Assembly (NCBI RefSeq): GCF_034555935.1
Contig: NZ_JAYDCJ010000003.1
Location: 1,736,001-1,800,000, forward strand
Reading direction: 5' to 3'
Source: Marinobacter qingdaonensis
Lineage (GTDB): Bacteria; Pseudomonadota; Gammaproteobacteria; Pseudomonadales; Oleiphilaceae
Length of the DNA: 64,000 bases
Below the pieces are notes generated by a model that was given only the letters and a program-made list of their open reading frames with translations, was not told where the DNA came from and did not search any database. The position numbers and the translations under genes are program-made. This document shows positions 27,838 through 37,499 of this stretch, piece after piece. Numbering within the stretch: the first letter of the stretch is position 1; each line of letters begins with the position of its first letter.

Positions 27838-28818
27838 ATGAAAGCCATCCTCTGCAAGGAATACGGGCCGGCCGAGTCGCTGGTCATCGAAGATGTGCCC
27901 AGCCCGGACGTCAAAGGCCGGGGCGTGAAGGTGCGCGTCAAGGCCGCCGGTTTGAACTTTCCGGACACCCTGATCATCGAGGGCAAGTACCAGCTCAAGC
28001 CCAACATGCCGTTTTCGCCGGGGGGCGAGATGGCCGGTGAGGTGATCGAGGTGGGTGAGAAGGTGACCCGTTTCAAGCCGGGCGACCGGGTGGCCGGTCT
28101 GACCGGGTACGGCTCCTTCGCCGAAGAGGTGGTGGTGCCCGAGCAGAACCTGCTGCCGGTGCCGGACGGCATGTCCGACGAAAAAGCCGCCGCCTTCACC
28201 ATGGTCTATGGCACCTCCTATTACGCGCTCAAACAGCGCGCCAATCTGCAGCCCGGGGAAAGCCTGCTGGTGCTGGGCGCCAGCGGCGGCGTTGGTCTGG
28301 CCACGGTGGAATTGGGCAAGGCCATGGGTGCCCGCGTCATCGCCGCCGCCAGCTCCGCCGACAAGCTTGCCATTGCCAAGGCCGCCGGAGCCGATGACCT
28401 GATCAATTACAGCGAGGAGCCGCTGAAGGAGTCGGTCAAGAACCTGACCAAGGGCAAGGGCGTGGATGTCATCTACGACCCGGTCGGCGGCGACTTTACC
28501 GAGCAGGCCCTGCGCGCCATGGGCTGGAACGGTCGCCACCTGATCATCGGCTTCGCCGCCGGTGAGATCCCGAAAGTACCCGCCAACCTGACCCTGCTGA
28601 AGGGCTGTTCCGTGGTTGGCGTGTTCTGGGGCAGCTTCACTCAGCGTGAGCCGGAGGCCAGCGCCCAGAACATGATGGAGCTGATGAAGCTCTACTCGGA
28701 AGGCAAGATTGATCCGAAGATCAGCGAAGTGTTTGAGTTCGATGACTACGCCAAGGCCCTGGGCGCCCTGAGCGAACGGCGGGCGACCGGGAAGGTGGTG
28801 CTGAAAGTCGCGCACTGA
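27838..28818 (+). CDS. NADPH:quinone oxidoreductase family protein (zinc-independent MDR)
   Basis: A 326-residue medium-chain reductase. The N-terminal GroES-like domain contains GLNFPDTLIIEGKY and GGEMAGEV; the Rossmann domain has LLVLGASGGVGLATVELGK (~residue 142) and binds NADPH. The zinc ligands of alcohol dehydrogenases are absent, as in quinone oxidoreductases. A role in quinone or enone reduction is likely; in this neighbourhood it could also act on unsaturated acyl chains. An AGGAG precedes the ATG. Confidence 0.92.
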   Translation: MKAILCKEYGPAESLVIEDVPSPDVKGRGVKVRVKAAGLNFPDTLIIEGKYQLKPNMPFSPGGEMAGEVIEVGEKVTRFKPGDRVAGLTGYGSFAEEVVVPEQNLLPVPDGMSDEKAAAFTMVYGTSYYALKQRANLQPGESLLVLGASGGVGLATVELGKAMGARVIAAASSADKLAIAKAAGADDLINYSEEPLKESVKNLTKGKGVDVIYDPVGGDFTEQALRAMGWNGRHLIIGFAAGEIPKVPANLTLLKGCSVVGVFWGSFTQREPEASAQNMMELMKLYSEGKIDPKISEVFEFDDYAKALGALSERRATGKVVLKVAH

Positions 28819-28884
28819 CCCCTGGTCTGCTCCTGGCGGGCAGGTCGAGCCGACCTGTCCGCTGTCACGACCCCTGGCCTTGGC

Positions 28885-29886
28885 TCAGTCCTCGTCCTGA
28901 CTCGGCGTGCTCGCCGCCGTCAGGTTGTCCAGGGCGTTGTTGCGAAACAGCGGGCGTCCCTTCCAGATGCCGTCATCCACCTGCAGGGTGACCTGGTTCA
29001 TGATGGTTTCCGCCAGTTTGATCGCGGCGATGGACGGGGGCAGGTCCTTGGGGGTGACGATCGCCAGTGAGCGGTTGATTTCCGGGGAGTGGATGGGAAT
29101 GGCCACCACTTCCTGGCGCTGCACCAGTTCGTGCACGCTGGCGAAGGACAGAATGGTGTAGCCCAGACCCCGCCGCACCAGATCGGTCATCAGCGGCCAG
29201 GCGTTTACTTCCAGTGCCAACTCCAGCTTCTTGTGGCGTTTGATCGCCTCCTTCTCCATCAGCTCCCGCAAGCCGTGTTTTTCCTCCGGCATCACCAGTG
29301 GCAACTCCAGCACTTCATCCAGGGTAAGCTCGCTGCGGCCGGCCACCTCGGTCCCGGGTGGCGACACCAGGTAAAAGCGTTCTTCGATCAAGGGCGTGTA
29401 GTGCAGGTGCTTGAGCTTGCCGTGGTTGTAGGTGATGGCGAGGTCGACCCGGTGTTGCGAAACCATTTGCTGCAGGGTGCCGCTCATGGCGGATTTGATC
29501 GCCAGGGTCACCTGGGGGTAGCGGCGACGGAACTCCTCGATGATACCGCCGGAAAAGGTGTGGGCGGCGGTGGGCAGCATGCCCAGGGTCAGTTGTCCCG
29601 TGACTTCGCCGGCAATCGCCGACACATCCGCCTGGGTCCGCTCCAGGTCCTGGAACATGGTCTGGGCTTTTTCGTACAGCAGCTCCCCGGCGGCGGTGAG
29701 CACCACTCCGCGGCCGTGGCGAACGAACACCTCCACATTCAACGCCTCTTCCATCAGCCGGATCTGCCGGCTCAGCGCCGGCTGGGCCACGAACAGCTTT
29801 TCCGATGCCCGGCTGAAGCTGCCCATGTCGGCAATGGTGACGAAGCTGTTGAGCTGGCGAAGGTCGATCTTGGGTTGGAATGGCAT
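28885..29886 (-). CDS. LysR-type transcriptional regulator
   Basis: A 333-residue LTTR. The N-terminal winged helix-turn-helix is clear (LRQLNSFVTIADMGSFSRAS, then AQPALSRQIRLMEEAL, residues ~8-60). Residues ~95-300 form the periplasmic-binding-protein-like effector domain. The ATG at 29886 gives a standard LTTR N-terminus. It is divergent from the thioesterase-permease pair over about 200 bases containing an AT-rich repeat, so that pair is its probable target. Effector unknown. Confidence 0.93.
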   Translation of the reverse strand: MPFQPKIDLRQLNSFVTIADMGSFSRASEKLFVAQPALSRQIRLMEEALNVEVFVRHGRGVVLTAAGELLYEKAQTMFQDLERTQADVSAIAGEVTGQLTLGMLPTAAHTFSGGIIEEFRRRYPQVTLAIKSAMSGTLQQMVSQHRVDLAITYNHGKLKHLHYTPLIEERFYLVSPPGTEVAGRSELTLDEVLELPLVMPEEKHGLRELMEKEAIKRHKKLELALEVNAWPLMTDLVRRGLGYTILSFASVHELVQRQEVVAIPIHSPEINRSLAIVTPKDLPPSIAAIKLAETIMNQVTLQVDDGIWKGRPLFRNNALDNLTAASTPSQDED

Positions 29887-29960
29887 GACAGGCTCTCGGA
29901 ATCTCTTCTGGGGCTCGGGCAATGACCGGCGTGGGCGCGGCCTAACGCAGGCTGGCCAGC

Positions 29961-29999
29961 TATATAAAAATAAGATGGGTGATATAAAAAGTATATAAT
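29961..29999. promoter_or_regulatory. AT-rich direct repeat in the LysR/thioesterase intergenic region
   Basis: ATATAAAAA occurs at 29962-29970 and again at 29982-29990, exactly 20 bases (two helical turns) apart, in a strikingly AT-rich patch of otherwise GC-rich DNA between divergent promoters. It is the likeliest place for LysR binding and/or promoter elements. The binding claim is inference. Confidence 0.45.
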
Positions 30000-30083
30000 A
30001 GCGGCATTCATTGTCGAGTGATAACGTGCTGCTCATCTGAAAAAGGCCCGCGCAACACGGGCGCGAAAAGAGTGAGAAACCAG

Positions 30084-30521
30084 ATGAGTGACATAAACCT
30101 GCTTGCCGAGAACGAAAACCTGGGCGGCTTTCGCGAATTCCTGGGATTCCGGGTCCTGGCGTGGGAGCCCGGCCGGGTTCAGGCGTCCATTCCCGTGGCT
30201 GAACACCTGCTGAACCGGAACGGGTTTGTCCACGGGGGCGTGCTGACCACGTTACTCGACAGTGCCGCCGGACTGAGCGGAACCTACTGCGCGCTGCCCG
30301 GCAACATCCGGCGTTGCAGCACCATCTCCCTGAACACCCAGTTCATGAGTCCCGCGCAAGAGGGCGTCCTTCGGGCCGAAGGGGTCATGCTCAAGCGCGG
30401 CAGCAAAATCTTCTTTGCCGAAGCCCGGGTGACGCTTGGCGACGTCCTTGTTGCCACCGCTCAGGGCTCATTTCGTTATGTGTTGGGCGGAGACGATGAG
30501 AACGGTGTCTTTGCTCGCTGA
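30084..30521 (+). CDS. PaaI-family hotdog thioesterase
   Basis: A 145-residue hotdog-fold protein. The catalytic segment NRNGFVHGGVLTTLLDSAAG (Asn, His-Gly-Gly and Asp) is that of PaaI/YdiI-type acyl-CoA thioesterases. It would hydrolyse acyl- or aryl-CoA to free acid and CoA in the cytoplasm. The ATG at 30084 is preceded by a weak GTGAGA site. It is first in a likely two-gene operon with a permease 63 bases downstream, opposite a LysR gene, and just upstream of a CoA-ester catabolic cluster. Confidence 0.9.
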   Translation: MSDINLLAENENLGGFREFLGFRVLAWEPGRVQASIPVAEHLLNRNGFVHGGVLTTLLDSAAGLSGTYCALPGNIRRCSTISLNTQFMSPAQEGVLRAEGVMLKRGSKIFFAEARVTLGDVLVATAQGSFRYVLGGDDENGVFAR

Positions 30522-30584
30522 TAGGTGTCCCTTGCTGATCCGGATTCCCGGCCAGATAGCCACCGACAGGGTGGCGCCGCTGTC

Positions 30585-31910
30585 ATGATCAGCCCGGCTC
30601 GACTGACCGCGCTGCGGTCGCTGGTGGCTTACCTGACCCTGGCCTGTGCCGCCTTCGCGCTGGTGCCCGGAAGTGCCCAGGCTGCGACCGTGTTGGCGGC
30701 TTTGGTGATCTTTCTGAGCTGGGCCGAACTGCGCACGGTGGGCCGGGTGATCGCGTCGCTGATGGTGCTGGTCAGCCTGTATGGCCTGGTCCGCCAACCT
30801 GACCTGTTGCTGAGCGCGTCCGAAAGCATGGCGGGCATCACCGGCCTGATTCTGTCGGTGATGCTGCTGTCGGCGGTCCTGGGCACCTCGAAGGATCTGG
30901 CGGTCATTTCCGAGAGCCTCTTTGGCGGTCGCCCGGTGGCCCGCTACCTGGGGCTGAGCACCGGTACCGGGGTGTTGTCCATCCCGCTCAATTTCGGCTC
31001 GGTCGGGCTGATCGCCACCATGATCGGCAGCCAGATCAGCCAGTCCGGCGACAGTCCGGCCGCGCGCAACGCCGCCCGGGCGGTGATCCGGGGCTTTGGC
31101 GCCTCGCCCATGGGGTCGCCGCTGTCGATTGCCGTGGTAATGACGGTCACCCTGCTGCCGGGGCTGCACAGCTGGACGCTGCTGACACTGAGCCTGCCCT
31201 TTGCCTTGCTCTACCTGGTTGCGGGTGTCTGGTCGCGGGAGCAGGAAACTCCTCGGTCCGGCCCGTCGGAGACCGTGTCGGCGTTCTGGCCCTGGGTGCG
31301 GTTTCTGGCGATCGTTCTGTTTATCTGCGTCAGTGCCTTTGCGCTCAGTACCTGGGTGAGCCTGAAGTACTCCCTGGCGGTGACCCTGAGTTGCCTGAGC
31401 GTGGTGGTGCTGTGTCTGCTGTACCGCCGGCTGGTCGAGGGGACGTTGGCGCTGCCGTCGTTGGCCAACGTCAACAACGAGCTGGCGATCATGGGCGGGT
31501 CGTCGTTCCTTGGTGGGGCGCTCGCGATGCTGGCCCTGAATTCCCTCGGCGCCGATTTCAGTCTGCCCAGCTGGGGCTATCCGGTGCTGGCGTTCGCCAT
31601 CCCCTGGCTGTTTTTCTGCGGTGGCGCGGTGGGCGTCAATCCCATCATCTCGGCCACGGTGTACGGCGGAATCCTGGGCCCGATCTGGCCGGAGCCGGCC
31701 CTGCTGGCCCTGGGCCTGGGGCTCGTCACGGGCTGGGGCATCACCATCGCCGGAACTCCGTACTCGGCGAATTCCCTGTTGCTGGAACGCTGCACGGGCT
31801 ACAGCGCCCATCAGGCGTCCTACGACTGGAGCCGACAGTATTCCCTGCTGATGCTGACGCTCAGCAGCGGTCTTTGCGCCCTGATTGCGCTGATGGCACC
31901 CGCTTCCTAA
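30585..31910 (+). CDS. Uncharacterised polytopic permease-like protein
   Basis: A 441-residue, very hydrophobic protein with roughly 11-12 helices. Two helix-break regions look like ion-transporter-superfamily hairpins: STGTGVLSIPLNFGSVG (~residue 128) in the first half and AVGVNPIISATVYGGILGP (~residue 350) with GITIAGTPYSANSLLLE after it in the second half. That arrangement suggests an anion or organic-acid transporter, but I cannot name a family. The start at ATG 30585 is the first in frame before the first helix; the ribosome site is weak. Probably cotranscribed with the thioesterase. Confidence 0.7.
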   Translation: MISPARLTALRSLVAYLTLACAAFALVPGSAQAATVLAALVIFLSWAELRTVGRVIASLMVLVSLYGLVRQPDLLLSASESMAGITGLILSVMLLSAVLGTSKDLAVISESLFGGRPVARYLGLSTGTGVLSIPLNFGSVGLIATMIGSQISQSGDSPAARNAARAVIRGFGASPMGSPLSIAVVMTVTLLPGLHSWTLLTLSLPFALLYLVAGVWSREQETPRSGPSETVSAFWPWVRFLAIVLFICVSAFALSTWVSLKYSLAVTLSCLSVVVLCLLYRRLVEGTLALPSLANVNNELAIMGGSSFLGGALAMLALNSLGADFSLPSWGYPVLAFAIPWLFFCGGAVGVNPIISATVYGGILGPIWPEPALLALGLGLVTGWGITIAGTPYSANSLLLERCTGYSAHQASYDWSRQYSLLMLTLSSGLCALIALMAPAS

Positions 31911-32033
31911 CCGACTGGAACCGTAAACGAACGCTCTGCTCGGGAGGTCCTCTGGCCTTGCGATGGAGCTGAATTTTGGAGCTGTCTGCAGGCCCGGTCA
32001 GCTGTTGATATCAAAGAGAACTGGGAGGCCGTG

Positions 32034-33194
32034 ATGGCACTCGATCAAGAAACCCTGAATCAATTTGTCGACAGCGTGCGTCGGTACGTGCGCGAGCGAC
32101 TGGTACCCCTGGAGATGCAGGTCGCCGAGGAAGACCGCATTCCCGAGGACGTCATCGAGGAAATGAAGGAGATGGGCCTGTTCGGCCTGTCCATCCCGGA
32201 GGCATTTGGTGGCCTGGGCCTGAGCATGAGTGACGAAGTCGCCATCATCCAGGAAATGGGCTATACCTCGCCGGTGTTTCGCTCCATGTTCGGGACCAAC
32301 GTGGGCATTGGCTCCCAGGGCATCATCATTGATGGCACGGACGAGCAGAAAGCCAGGTACCTGCCGAAGCTGGCCAGCGGCGAGCTGATCGGCTCCTTTG
32401 CCCTGACCGAGGCCGATGCCGGGTCCGACGCCGGCTCGGTGATGACCAGCGCGCGTCGTGACGGCGACGTGTATGTGCTGAACGGCAGCAAGCGCTTCAT
32501 CACCAACGCGCCGCGGGCCGGCGTGTTCACGGTGATGGCCCGCACCGGGACTCGGGAAGAGGGCGGTCGTGGCGTCTCGGCCTTTCTGGTGGACGCCGGG
32601 CTTCCGGGCATCTCCCTGGGCAAGCCGGACAAGAAGATGGGGCAAAAAGGCGCGCATACCTGCGACGTGATCTTCGACAACGTACGCGTGCCCGTCGATG
32701 CCCTGATTGGCGGCAAGGAAGGCCAGGGCTTCAAGACCGCCATGAAGGTGCTGGATCGGGGTCGACTGCACATCAGTGCCTTGAGCGTGGGCACGGCCAA
32801 GCGGCTGATCGACGAAAGTGTCAGCTACGCCACCCAGCGCAAACAGTTCGGTAGCGACATTGCCAGCTTTCAGCTGGTGCAGGCGATGCTGGCGGACAGT
32901 CAGACCGAGTACTACGCCGGCAAATGCATGGTTGAGGAAACCGCCCGGTCCTACGACGCCGGGGCGTCGGTCGCCATGAACGCGGCCAGCTGCAAACTCT
33001 ACTGCACGGAGATGGTGGGCCGGGTGGCCGATCGTGCGGTCCAGGTCCACGGCGGCGCCGGTTACATCAGCGAGTACTGTGTCGAGCGGTTCTACCGGGA
33101 CGTGCGGCTGTTCCGGCTCTACGAGGGCACCTCGCAGATCCAGCAGTTGGTCATCGCCAAGCAAATCATTCGTAACGCGCAAGACGCGGCTTGA
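32034..33194 (+). CDS. Acyl-CoA dehydrogenase
   Basis: A 386-residue ACAD with the standard three domains. FALTEADAGSDAGS binds FAD and substrate; the catalytic base is the Glu in RLYEGTSQIQQL. It introduces the alpha-beta double bond into an acyl-CoA and passes electrons to ETF. GGGAGG precedes two adjacent start codons, GTG 32031 and ATG 32034; I chose the ATG. It leads a unidirectional cluster with a CoA-transferase (14 bases downstream) and a hydratase/dehydrogenase fusion. The chain type cannot be read, but the CoA-transferase and transporter context favours an imported organic acid. Confidence 0.94.
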   Translation: MALDQETLNQFVDSVRRYVRERLVPLEMQVAEEDRIPEDVIEEMKEMGLFGLSIPEAFGGLGLSMSDEVAIIQEMGYTSPVFRSMFGTNVGIGSQGIIIDGTDEQKARYLPKLASGELIGSFALTEADAGSDAGSVMTSARRDGDVYVLNGSKRFITNAPRAGVFTVMARTGTREEGGRGVSAFLVDAGLPGISLGKPDKKMGQKGAHTCDVIFDNVRVPVDALIGGKEGQGFKTAMKVLDRGRLHISALSVGTAKRLIDESVSYATQRKQFGSDIASFQLVQAMLADSQTEYYAGKCMVEETARSYDAGASVAMNAASCKLYCTEMVGRVADRAVQVHGGAGYISEYCVERFYRDVRLFRLYEGTSQIQQLVIAKQIIRNAQDAA

Positions 33195-33208
33195 ATCAGG
33201 AGGTTGTA

Positions 33209-34432
33209 ATGTCTGGTCCATTGTCAGGAATTCGGGTTCTGGATCTGTCGAGGGTGATGGCCGGTCCCTGGTGCACCCAGATCATGGCTGACCTCGGGGC
33301 GGAGGTGATCAAGATCGAACGTCCGGGCCTGGGCGACGATACCCGTCACTGGGGGCCGCCCTGGCTGAAAGATGCCGAGGGCAAGCCCACCAGTCAGTCC
33401 GGCTACTATCTGTCCGCCAACCGCGGCAAACACTCGGTGACCGTGGACATCGGCAAGCCCGAAGGCCAGGCCCTGATCCGGGAGCTGGCGGCCGAATGCG
33501 ACGTACTGGTGGAGAATTTCAAGACCGGCGGCCTGGCCAAGAAGGGGCTGGATTATGAGGCCCTGTCACAGATCAACCCCGGACTGATCTACTGCTCGGT
33601 CACCGGCTTTGGCCAGACCGGTCCCATGGCCAGTCACGCCGGCTACGACTACCTGATCCAGGCCCAGTCGGGCCTGATGAGCATCACCGGTGTGGCGGAT
33701 GGCCAGCCGGGTGCCGGTCCCCAGCGCGTCGGTATGGCGGTGGCGGATCTGACCACCGGGATGAATTCGGTGATTGCGATCCTGTCGGCCCTGCACCACC
33801 GGACCAACACCGGCGAAGGCCAGCACATCGATATGGCGTTGCTGGATGTGCAGGTCAGCTGGATGGCCAACCAGGCGCTCAACTATTTCTGCAGCGGTGA
33901 GGCGCCGGGGCGGACCGGTGAGTATCACCCGAATCTTGCGCCCTATCAGCCGTTCCCGACCAGCGATGGTCAGGTCATCATCGCCGTGGGCAACGACGGC
34001 CAGTTCCAGCGTCTGTGTAAGGCCATGGGCTGCCCGGAACTGGCGGAGGATGAGCGCTTCGCCACCAACCCACGGCGGGTCATCCATCGCCAGGAACTGG
34101 TCGGCAAGCTCTGTGAGGTCACCCGTACCCGCACCAGCCGGGAGTGGATGGACCGTCTGGTCACCGTCAGTGTGCCTTGCGGGCCGATCCAGAACATTCA
34201 GGAGGTCTTCGAGGATCCGCAGGTGATTGCCCGCAATATGAAGCTGGAGCTGGAACACCCCCAGCTGGGCAAGGTGCCGGGGATCGCCAACCCGATCAAG
34301 TTCTCGAAGACGCAACAGGAGTACCGGAAGGCGCCGCCCCTGCTGGGCGAGGATACCGACGACACCCTGCAACGACTTCTGGGTAAATCCACGGAAGAGC
34401 TGGCGGCGTTGCGTGCCGGTGGCGTGCTCTAA
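33209..34432 (+). CDS. CaiB/BaiF (class III) CoA-transferase
   Basis: A 407-residue enzyme of the formyl-CoA/carnitine CoA-transferase family. LSGIRVLDLSRVMAGPWCTQ and GAEVIKIERPG open the protein; the catalytic Asp is expected in MAVADLTTGMN (~residue 177). It would move CoA from a donor such as succinyl-CoA to a free acid. AGGAGGT precedes the ATG at 33209. Located between an acyl-CoA dehydrogenase and a beta-oxidation fusion, it likely activates the substrate of this pathway. Confidence 0.94.
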   Translation: MSGPLSGIRVLDLSRVMAGPWCTQIMADLGAEVIKIERPGLGDDTRHWGPPWLKDAEGKPTSQSGYYLSANRGKHSVTVDIGKPEGQALIRELAAECDVLVENFKTGGLAKKGLDYEALSQINPGLIYCSVTGFGQTGPMASHAGYDYLIQAQSGLMSITGVADGQPGAGPQRVGMAVADLTTGMNSVIAILSALHHRTNTGEGQHIDMALLDVQVSWMANQALNYFCSGEAPGRTGEYHPNLAPYQPFPTSDGQVIIAVGNDGQFQRLCKAMGCPELAEDERFATNPRRVIHRQELVGKLCEVTRTRTSREWMDRLVTVSVPCGPIQNIQEVFEDPQVIARNMKLELEHPQLGKVPGIANPIKFSKTQQEYRKAPPLLGEDTDDTLQRLLGKSTEELAALRAGGVL

Positions 34433-34433
34433 A

Positions 34434-34465
34434 CGCTTCCTGTAGATAGCGCTTCCTATAGATAG
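34434..34465 (+). repeat. Two tandem 16-base repeats before the fusion gene
   Basis: CGCTTCCTGTAGATAG (34434-34449) is followed directly by CGCTTCCTATAGATAG (34450-34465), differing at one base. They fill the gap between the CoA-transferase stop and the GGAGAG ribosome site of the next gene. This is either a small slippage duplication or a regulatory spacer. Confidence 0.75.
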
Positions 34466-34480
34466 AGAGGAGAGACCGCC

Positions 34481-36580
34481 ATGCTGGTTTCCTACGAGCT
34501 TGTCGACGATATCGGTGTCATCACCGTCAATAACCCACCGGTCAATGCGCTGTCCCATGGCGTGCGCGAGGGCCTGGTCACTGCCTTGGCCACCGCTCAG
34601 GCGGACAGCTCCAAAGCCATCGTGCTGCTGTGCGAAGGCCGCACCTTCATCGCCGGCGCCGAAATTAGCGAATTCGGCAAGCCGCCGCAGGCGCCGTCGC
34701 TGCCAGAGGTCAACGCGGCCATCGAGGGCGCGAGCAAGCCGGTGATTGCTGCGCTTCACGGCACGGCCCTGGGCGGCGGATTTGAAGTGGCGTTGAGCTG
34801 CCACTACCGCTGCGCGGTGTCGGATGCCGCCGTTGGCCTGCCAGAGGTGAAACTGGGGCTTCTGCCCGGCGCCGGCGGCACCCAGCGGGTGCCACGTCTG
34901 ATCGGGGTGGAGGCGGCCCTGGACATGATTGCCTCGGGCAAGCCGGTCACTGCCGCCAAGGCCCTGAAGCTGGGGCTGATTGACCGGGTGGTGGATGCGC
35001 CCCTGAAAGCCGCGGCACTGGCCTACGCCCGGGAGCTGGTGGCCGAGGGCGCCATGCTGCGACGGGTAAGGGACATGAAGGTGTCGGCCGAGGACGCGAG
35101 TGCCGAGCAGTTTGCCAGCTGGCGGACCACCCTGGGCAAGCGCATGCGCGGACAGCAGGCGCCGCAGCGTATCGTCGCCTGTGTGGAAGCCGCGAGCCGA
35201 TTGCCGTTCGATGAGGGTCTGGCGTTCGAGCGGGGCCAGTTCGTGGAATGCACGGAATCGGAGCAGTCCGCGGCTTTGCGGCATATCTTTTTCGCCGAAC
35301 GGCAGGCACCGAAAGTTCTGGGCCTGGATCCGGCGAGTCAGCCCCGGCCGATTCAACGGGTCGGCATCATCGGCGGCGGCACCATGGGGGGCGGGATCGC
35401 CATGTGTTTTGCCAATGCCGGTATCCCGGTGACGCTGCTGGAACTGAATCAGGACGGCCTGGATCGAGGGCTGGCGTTGATTGGCAAGAACTACGGCATC
35501 ACCGTCAGCAAGGGCAAGTTGTCCGAGCAGGAGGCCGTCAGGCGTGAGCGACTGATCCGCGGAACCACCGACTACGCCGACCTCGGTGAGGTGGATCTGG
35601 TGATCGAGGCGGTGTTCGAGAGCATGGAGGTGAAGCGGCAGGTCTTCGCCCGGCTCGATGAGGTCTGCAAGCCCGGCGCCATCCTGGCGACCAATACCTC
35701 CTACCTGGACGTCAATGAGATTGCCCGGGTCACCGACAGGCCCCAGGACGTGGTGGGCCTGCACTTCTTCAGCCCCGCCAATGTCATGCGCCTGCTGGAG
35801 GTGGTCAGGGCGGACGACACCGCCGACGACGTGCTGGCCACCGCCATGGCCATTGGCAAGCGGATCGGTAAGGTGCCGGTGCTGGCGCGGGTGTGTTTTG
35901 GGTTCATTGGCAACCGCATGCTCCGGCAGTACGCCCGGGAAGCGCAGCTGTGCATGATCGAGGGTGCAAGCCCGGAACAGATCGACGGGGCCCTGACCGG
36001 CTTCGGCATGGCCATGGGGCCCTTGGCCGTGGGCGACCTGGCCGGACTCGACATCGGCTACAAGGCGCGCCAGGCCCTGACCGATGCGCAGAAGGGCGAT
36101 CCCAAATCCTACTGCATCGCGGACGCCCTGGTGGAAATGGGGCGGCTGGGGCAGAAATCCGGAGCCGGTTATTACCGCTACGATCCGGAAACCCGGGCCC
36201 GGAGCGTGGACCCGGAGGTGCTTGAGGTTATCGAAGCCCAGGCCAGCAAGCACGGCGTCAGCCGCCGGGCCCTGAGCTCGGACGAGATTCTGGACCGGCA
36301 CTTGATGGCCCTGGTGAACGAGGGCTTCCGTATCCTCGAGGAGGGCATTGCCCAGCGACCCGGTGATATCGACGTGGCCTACGTGCACGGTTACGGCTTC
36401 CCGGCCTACCAGGGCGGCCCCATGTTCTACGCCGCCCAGCGCGGCCTGGCGTCGGTCAGGGACCGCCTGAAGGCGCTGCAACGCCAGACCGGAGCAGGGT
36501 ATTGGGAGCCGGCTCCGTTGCTGGAACGGCTGGTGAGTCAGGGGCAGTCGCTGGACGACTGGATGGCGGAGAAGCACTGA
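34481..36580 (+). CDS. Enoyl-CoA hydratase / 3-hydroxyacyl-CoA dehydrogenase fusion (PimF/FadJ-like)
   Basis: A 699-residue bifunctional beta-oxidation enzyme. Residues ~1-190: crotonase domain ([13 protein letters not shown] oxyanion loop; [16 protein letters not shown] with catalytic Glu). Residues ~290-470: NAD-binding HAD domain ([17 protein letters not shown], and [17 protein letters not shown] with the catalytic His). Residues ~475-695: C-terminal HAD helical repeats. The length and order match peroxisomal-type bifunctional enzymes and PimF of dicarboxylate (pimelate) degradation more than FadB, which has a longer N-terminal part. It hydrates and then oxidises the enoyl-CoA made by the dehydrogenase upstream. 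No thiolase is encoded here. Confidence 0.93.
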   Translation: MLVSYELVDDIGVITVNNPPVNALSHGVREGLVTALATAQADSSKAIVLLCEGRTFIAGAEISEFGKPPQAPSLPEVNAAIEGASKPVIAALHGTALGGGFEVALSCHYRCAVSDAAVGLPEVKLGLLPGAGGTQRVPRLIGVEAALDMIASGKPVTAAKALKLGLIDRVVDAPLKAAALAYARELVAEGAMLRRVRDMKVSAEDASAEQFASWRTTLGKRMRGQQAPQRIVACVEAASRLPFDEGLAFERGQFVECTESEQSAALRHIFFAERQAPKVLGLDPASQPRPIQRVGIIGGGTMGGGIAMCFANAGIPVTLLELNQDGLDRGLALIGKNYGITVSKGKLSEQEAVRRERLIRGTTDYADLGEVDLVIEAVFESMEVKRQVFARLDEVCKPGAILATNTSYLDVNEIARVTDRPQDVVGLHFFSPANVMRLLEVVRADDTADDVLATAMAIGKRIGKVPVLARVCFGFIGNRMLRQYAREAQLCMIEGASPEQIDGALTGFGMAMGPLAVGDLAGLDIGYKARQALTDAQKGDPKSYCIADALVEMGRLGQKSGAGYYRYDPETRARSVDPEVLEVIEAQASKHGVSRRALSSDEILDRHLMALVNEGFRILEEGIAQRPGDIDVAYVHGYGFPAYQGGPMFYAAQRGLASVRDRLKALQRQTGAGYWEPAPLLERLVSQGQSLDDWMAEKH

Positions 36581-36669
36581 GCAGCGGCCACCGGCTGGCC
36601 GTCGGGGCGGTCGGGCCGCTTGCTTGCAAGGCCCCATTGCGCCTGTCATGCTTTCGCGCCCGAACATTT

Positions 36670-36684
36670 GGTCGATAATCGAAC
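36670..36684 (+). promoter_or_regulatory. PcaR-box-like operator upstream of the IclR gene
   Basis: GGTCGATAATCGAAC matches the published Pseudomonas PcaR operator GTTCGATAATCGCAC at 13 of 15 positions as I recall that consensus. It lies 30 bases before the regulator start and contains GATAAT, a possible -10 element, so binding would block or modulate its own promoter. A related site occurs upstream of tctC. Confidence 0.6.
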
Positions 36685-36713
36685 GGCCGTGAACTTGGTG
36701 CTGAAAAGGGAAG

Positions 36714-37499
36714 GTGAGGGTGACAGGCAGACCATCGACAGACCAGAGTATCGACAAGGAATTCATGTCGACCTTTGCCCGCGGGCTTGAGCTCATTCGG
36801 TCCTTTGACACCGAGACGCCCGCCATGACCCTGTCCGCGGTGGCGGAGAAGAACGGTCTGTCCCGAGCGGCGGCCAGGCGCTATCTGCTGACCCTGCTGA
36901 AGCTTGGTTACGTCTCCCAGGACGACAAGACCTTCCGGCTCACGGCCAAGGTGCTCGAGCTGGGGTATTCCTACCTGGCGTCACTCGATTTCACCGAAAC
37001 TATCACGCCCATCATGGAAAAGGTGTCCTACCGGCTGGGTGAGTCCTGTTCGGCGTTGGTGCTGGATGGCACCGATATTGTCTATGTCGTCCGGATACCG
37101 AGGCGGGGGCTGATCCCGATCAACCTGCAAATCGGTGCCCGCTTGCCCGCCTACGCCACCTCGGGTGGCCGGGTGTTGATGTCGGCCCTGCCGGATACGG
37201 AGCTCGACGATCTGCTGGACCGGACCTCGTTCGACAGACTCACCGCCTATACCAAGGATCGCCAGGGCTTGGTGACCGAGTTCGAACAGATCCGCAGTAA
37301 CGGCTATGCCATCGTGGACCAGGAGCTGGAGTTGGGCATGCGGGCGCTGGCGGTGCCGGTGTTCGATCGACGGGGACAAACCCGGTTCGCCCTCAACACC
37401 AGCAGCCATGTGAGCACCGTCTCCGTGCAACGGATCATCGACGAGTACGTGCCGATTCTGCAGGAAGCCTCCCGCAGGATCACCGACGTCCTGCCGTAA
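36714..37499 (+). CDS. IclR family regulator (PcaR/PobR type)
   Basis: A 261-residue regulator. N-terminal HTH: FARGLELIRSFD, then MTLSAVAEKNGLSRAAARRYLLTL (quoted as two blocks; residues ~20-60); C-terminal IclR effector domain from residue ~85. The text is closest to the PcaR/PobR/PcaU subgroup that responds to aromatic or dicarboxylic intermediates such as beta-ketoadipate. The start is GTG 36714; a GTG at 36720 is an alternative. Matching operator-like palindromes lie in front of this gene and in front of tctC, so it probably controls itself, the transporter, and perhaps the CoA genes upstream. Confidence 0.92.
   Translation: MRVTGRPSTDQSIDKEFMSTFARGLELIRSFDTETPAMTLSAVAEKNGLSRAAARRYLLTLLKLGYVSQDDKTFRLTAKVLELGYSYLASLDFTETITPIMEKVSYRLGESCSALVLDGTDIVYVVRIPRRGLIPINLQIGARLPAYATSGGRVLMSALPDTELDDLLDRTSFDRLTAYTKDRQGLVTEFEQIRSNGYAIVDQELELGMRALAVPVFDRRGQTRFALNTSSHVSTVSVQRIIDEYVPILQEASRRITDVLP

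Noticed and set aside
33566..36826. A 1086-codon open frame on the minus strand, antisense to the CoA-transferase and the hydratase/dehydrogenase fusion
   Set aside because: It is a by-product of GC-rich third-position codon use. Its translation has low-complexity His/Gly/Gln/Arg-rich text with no family resemblance, while the plus strand encodes clear enzymes.
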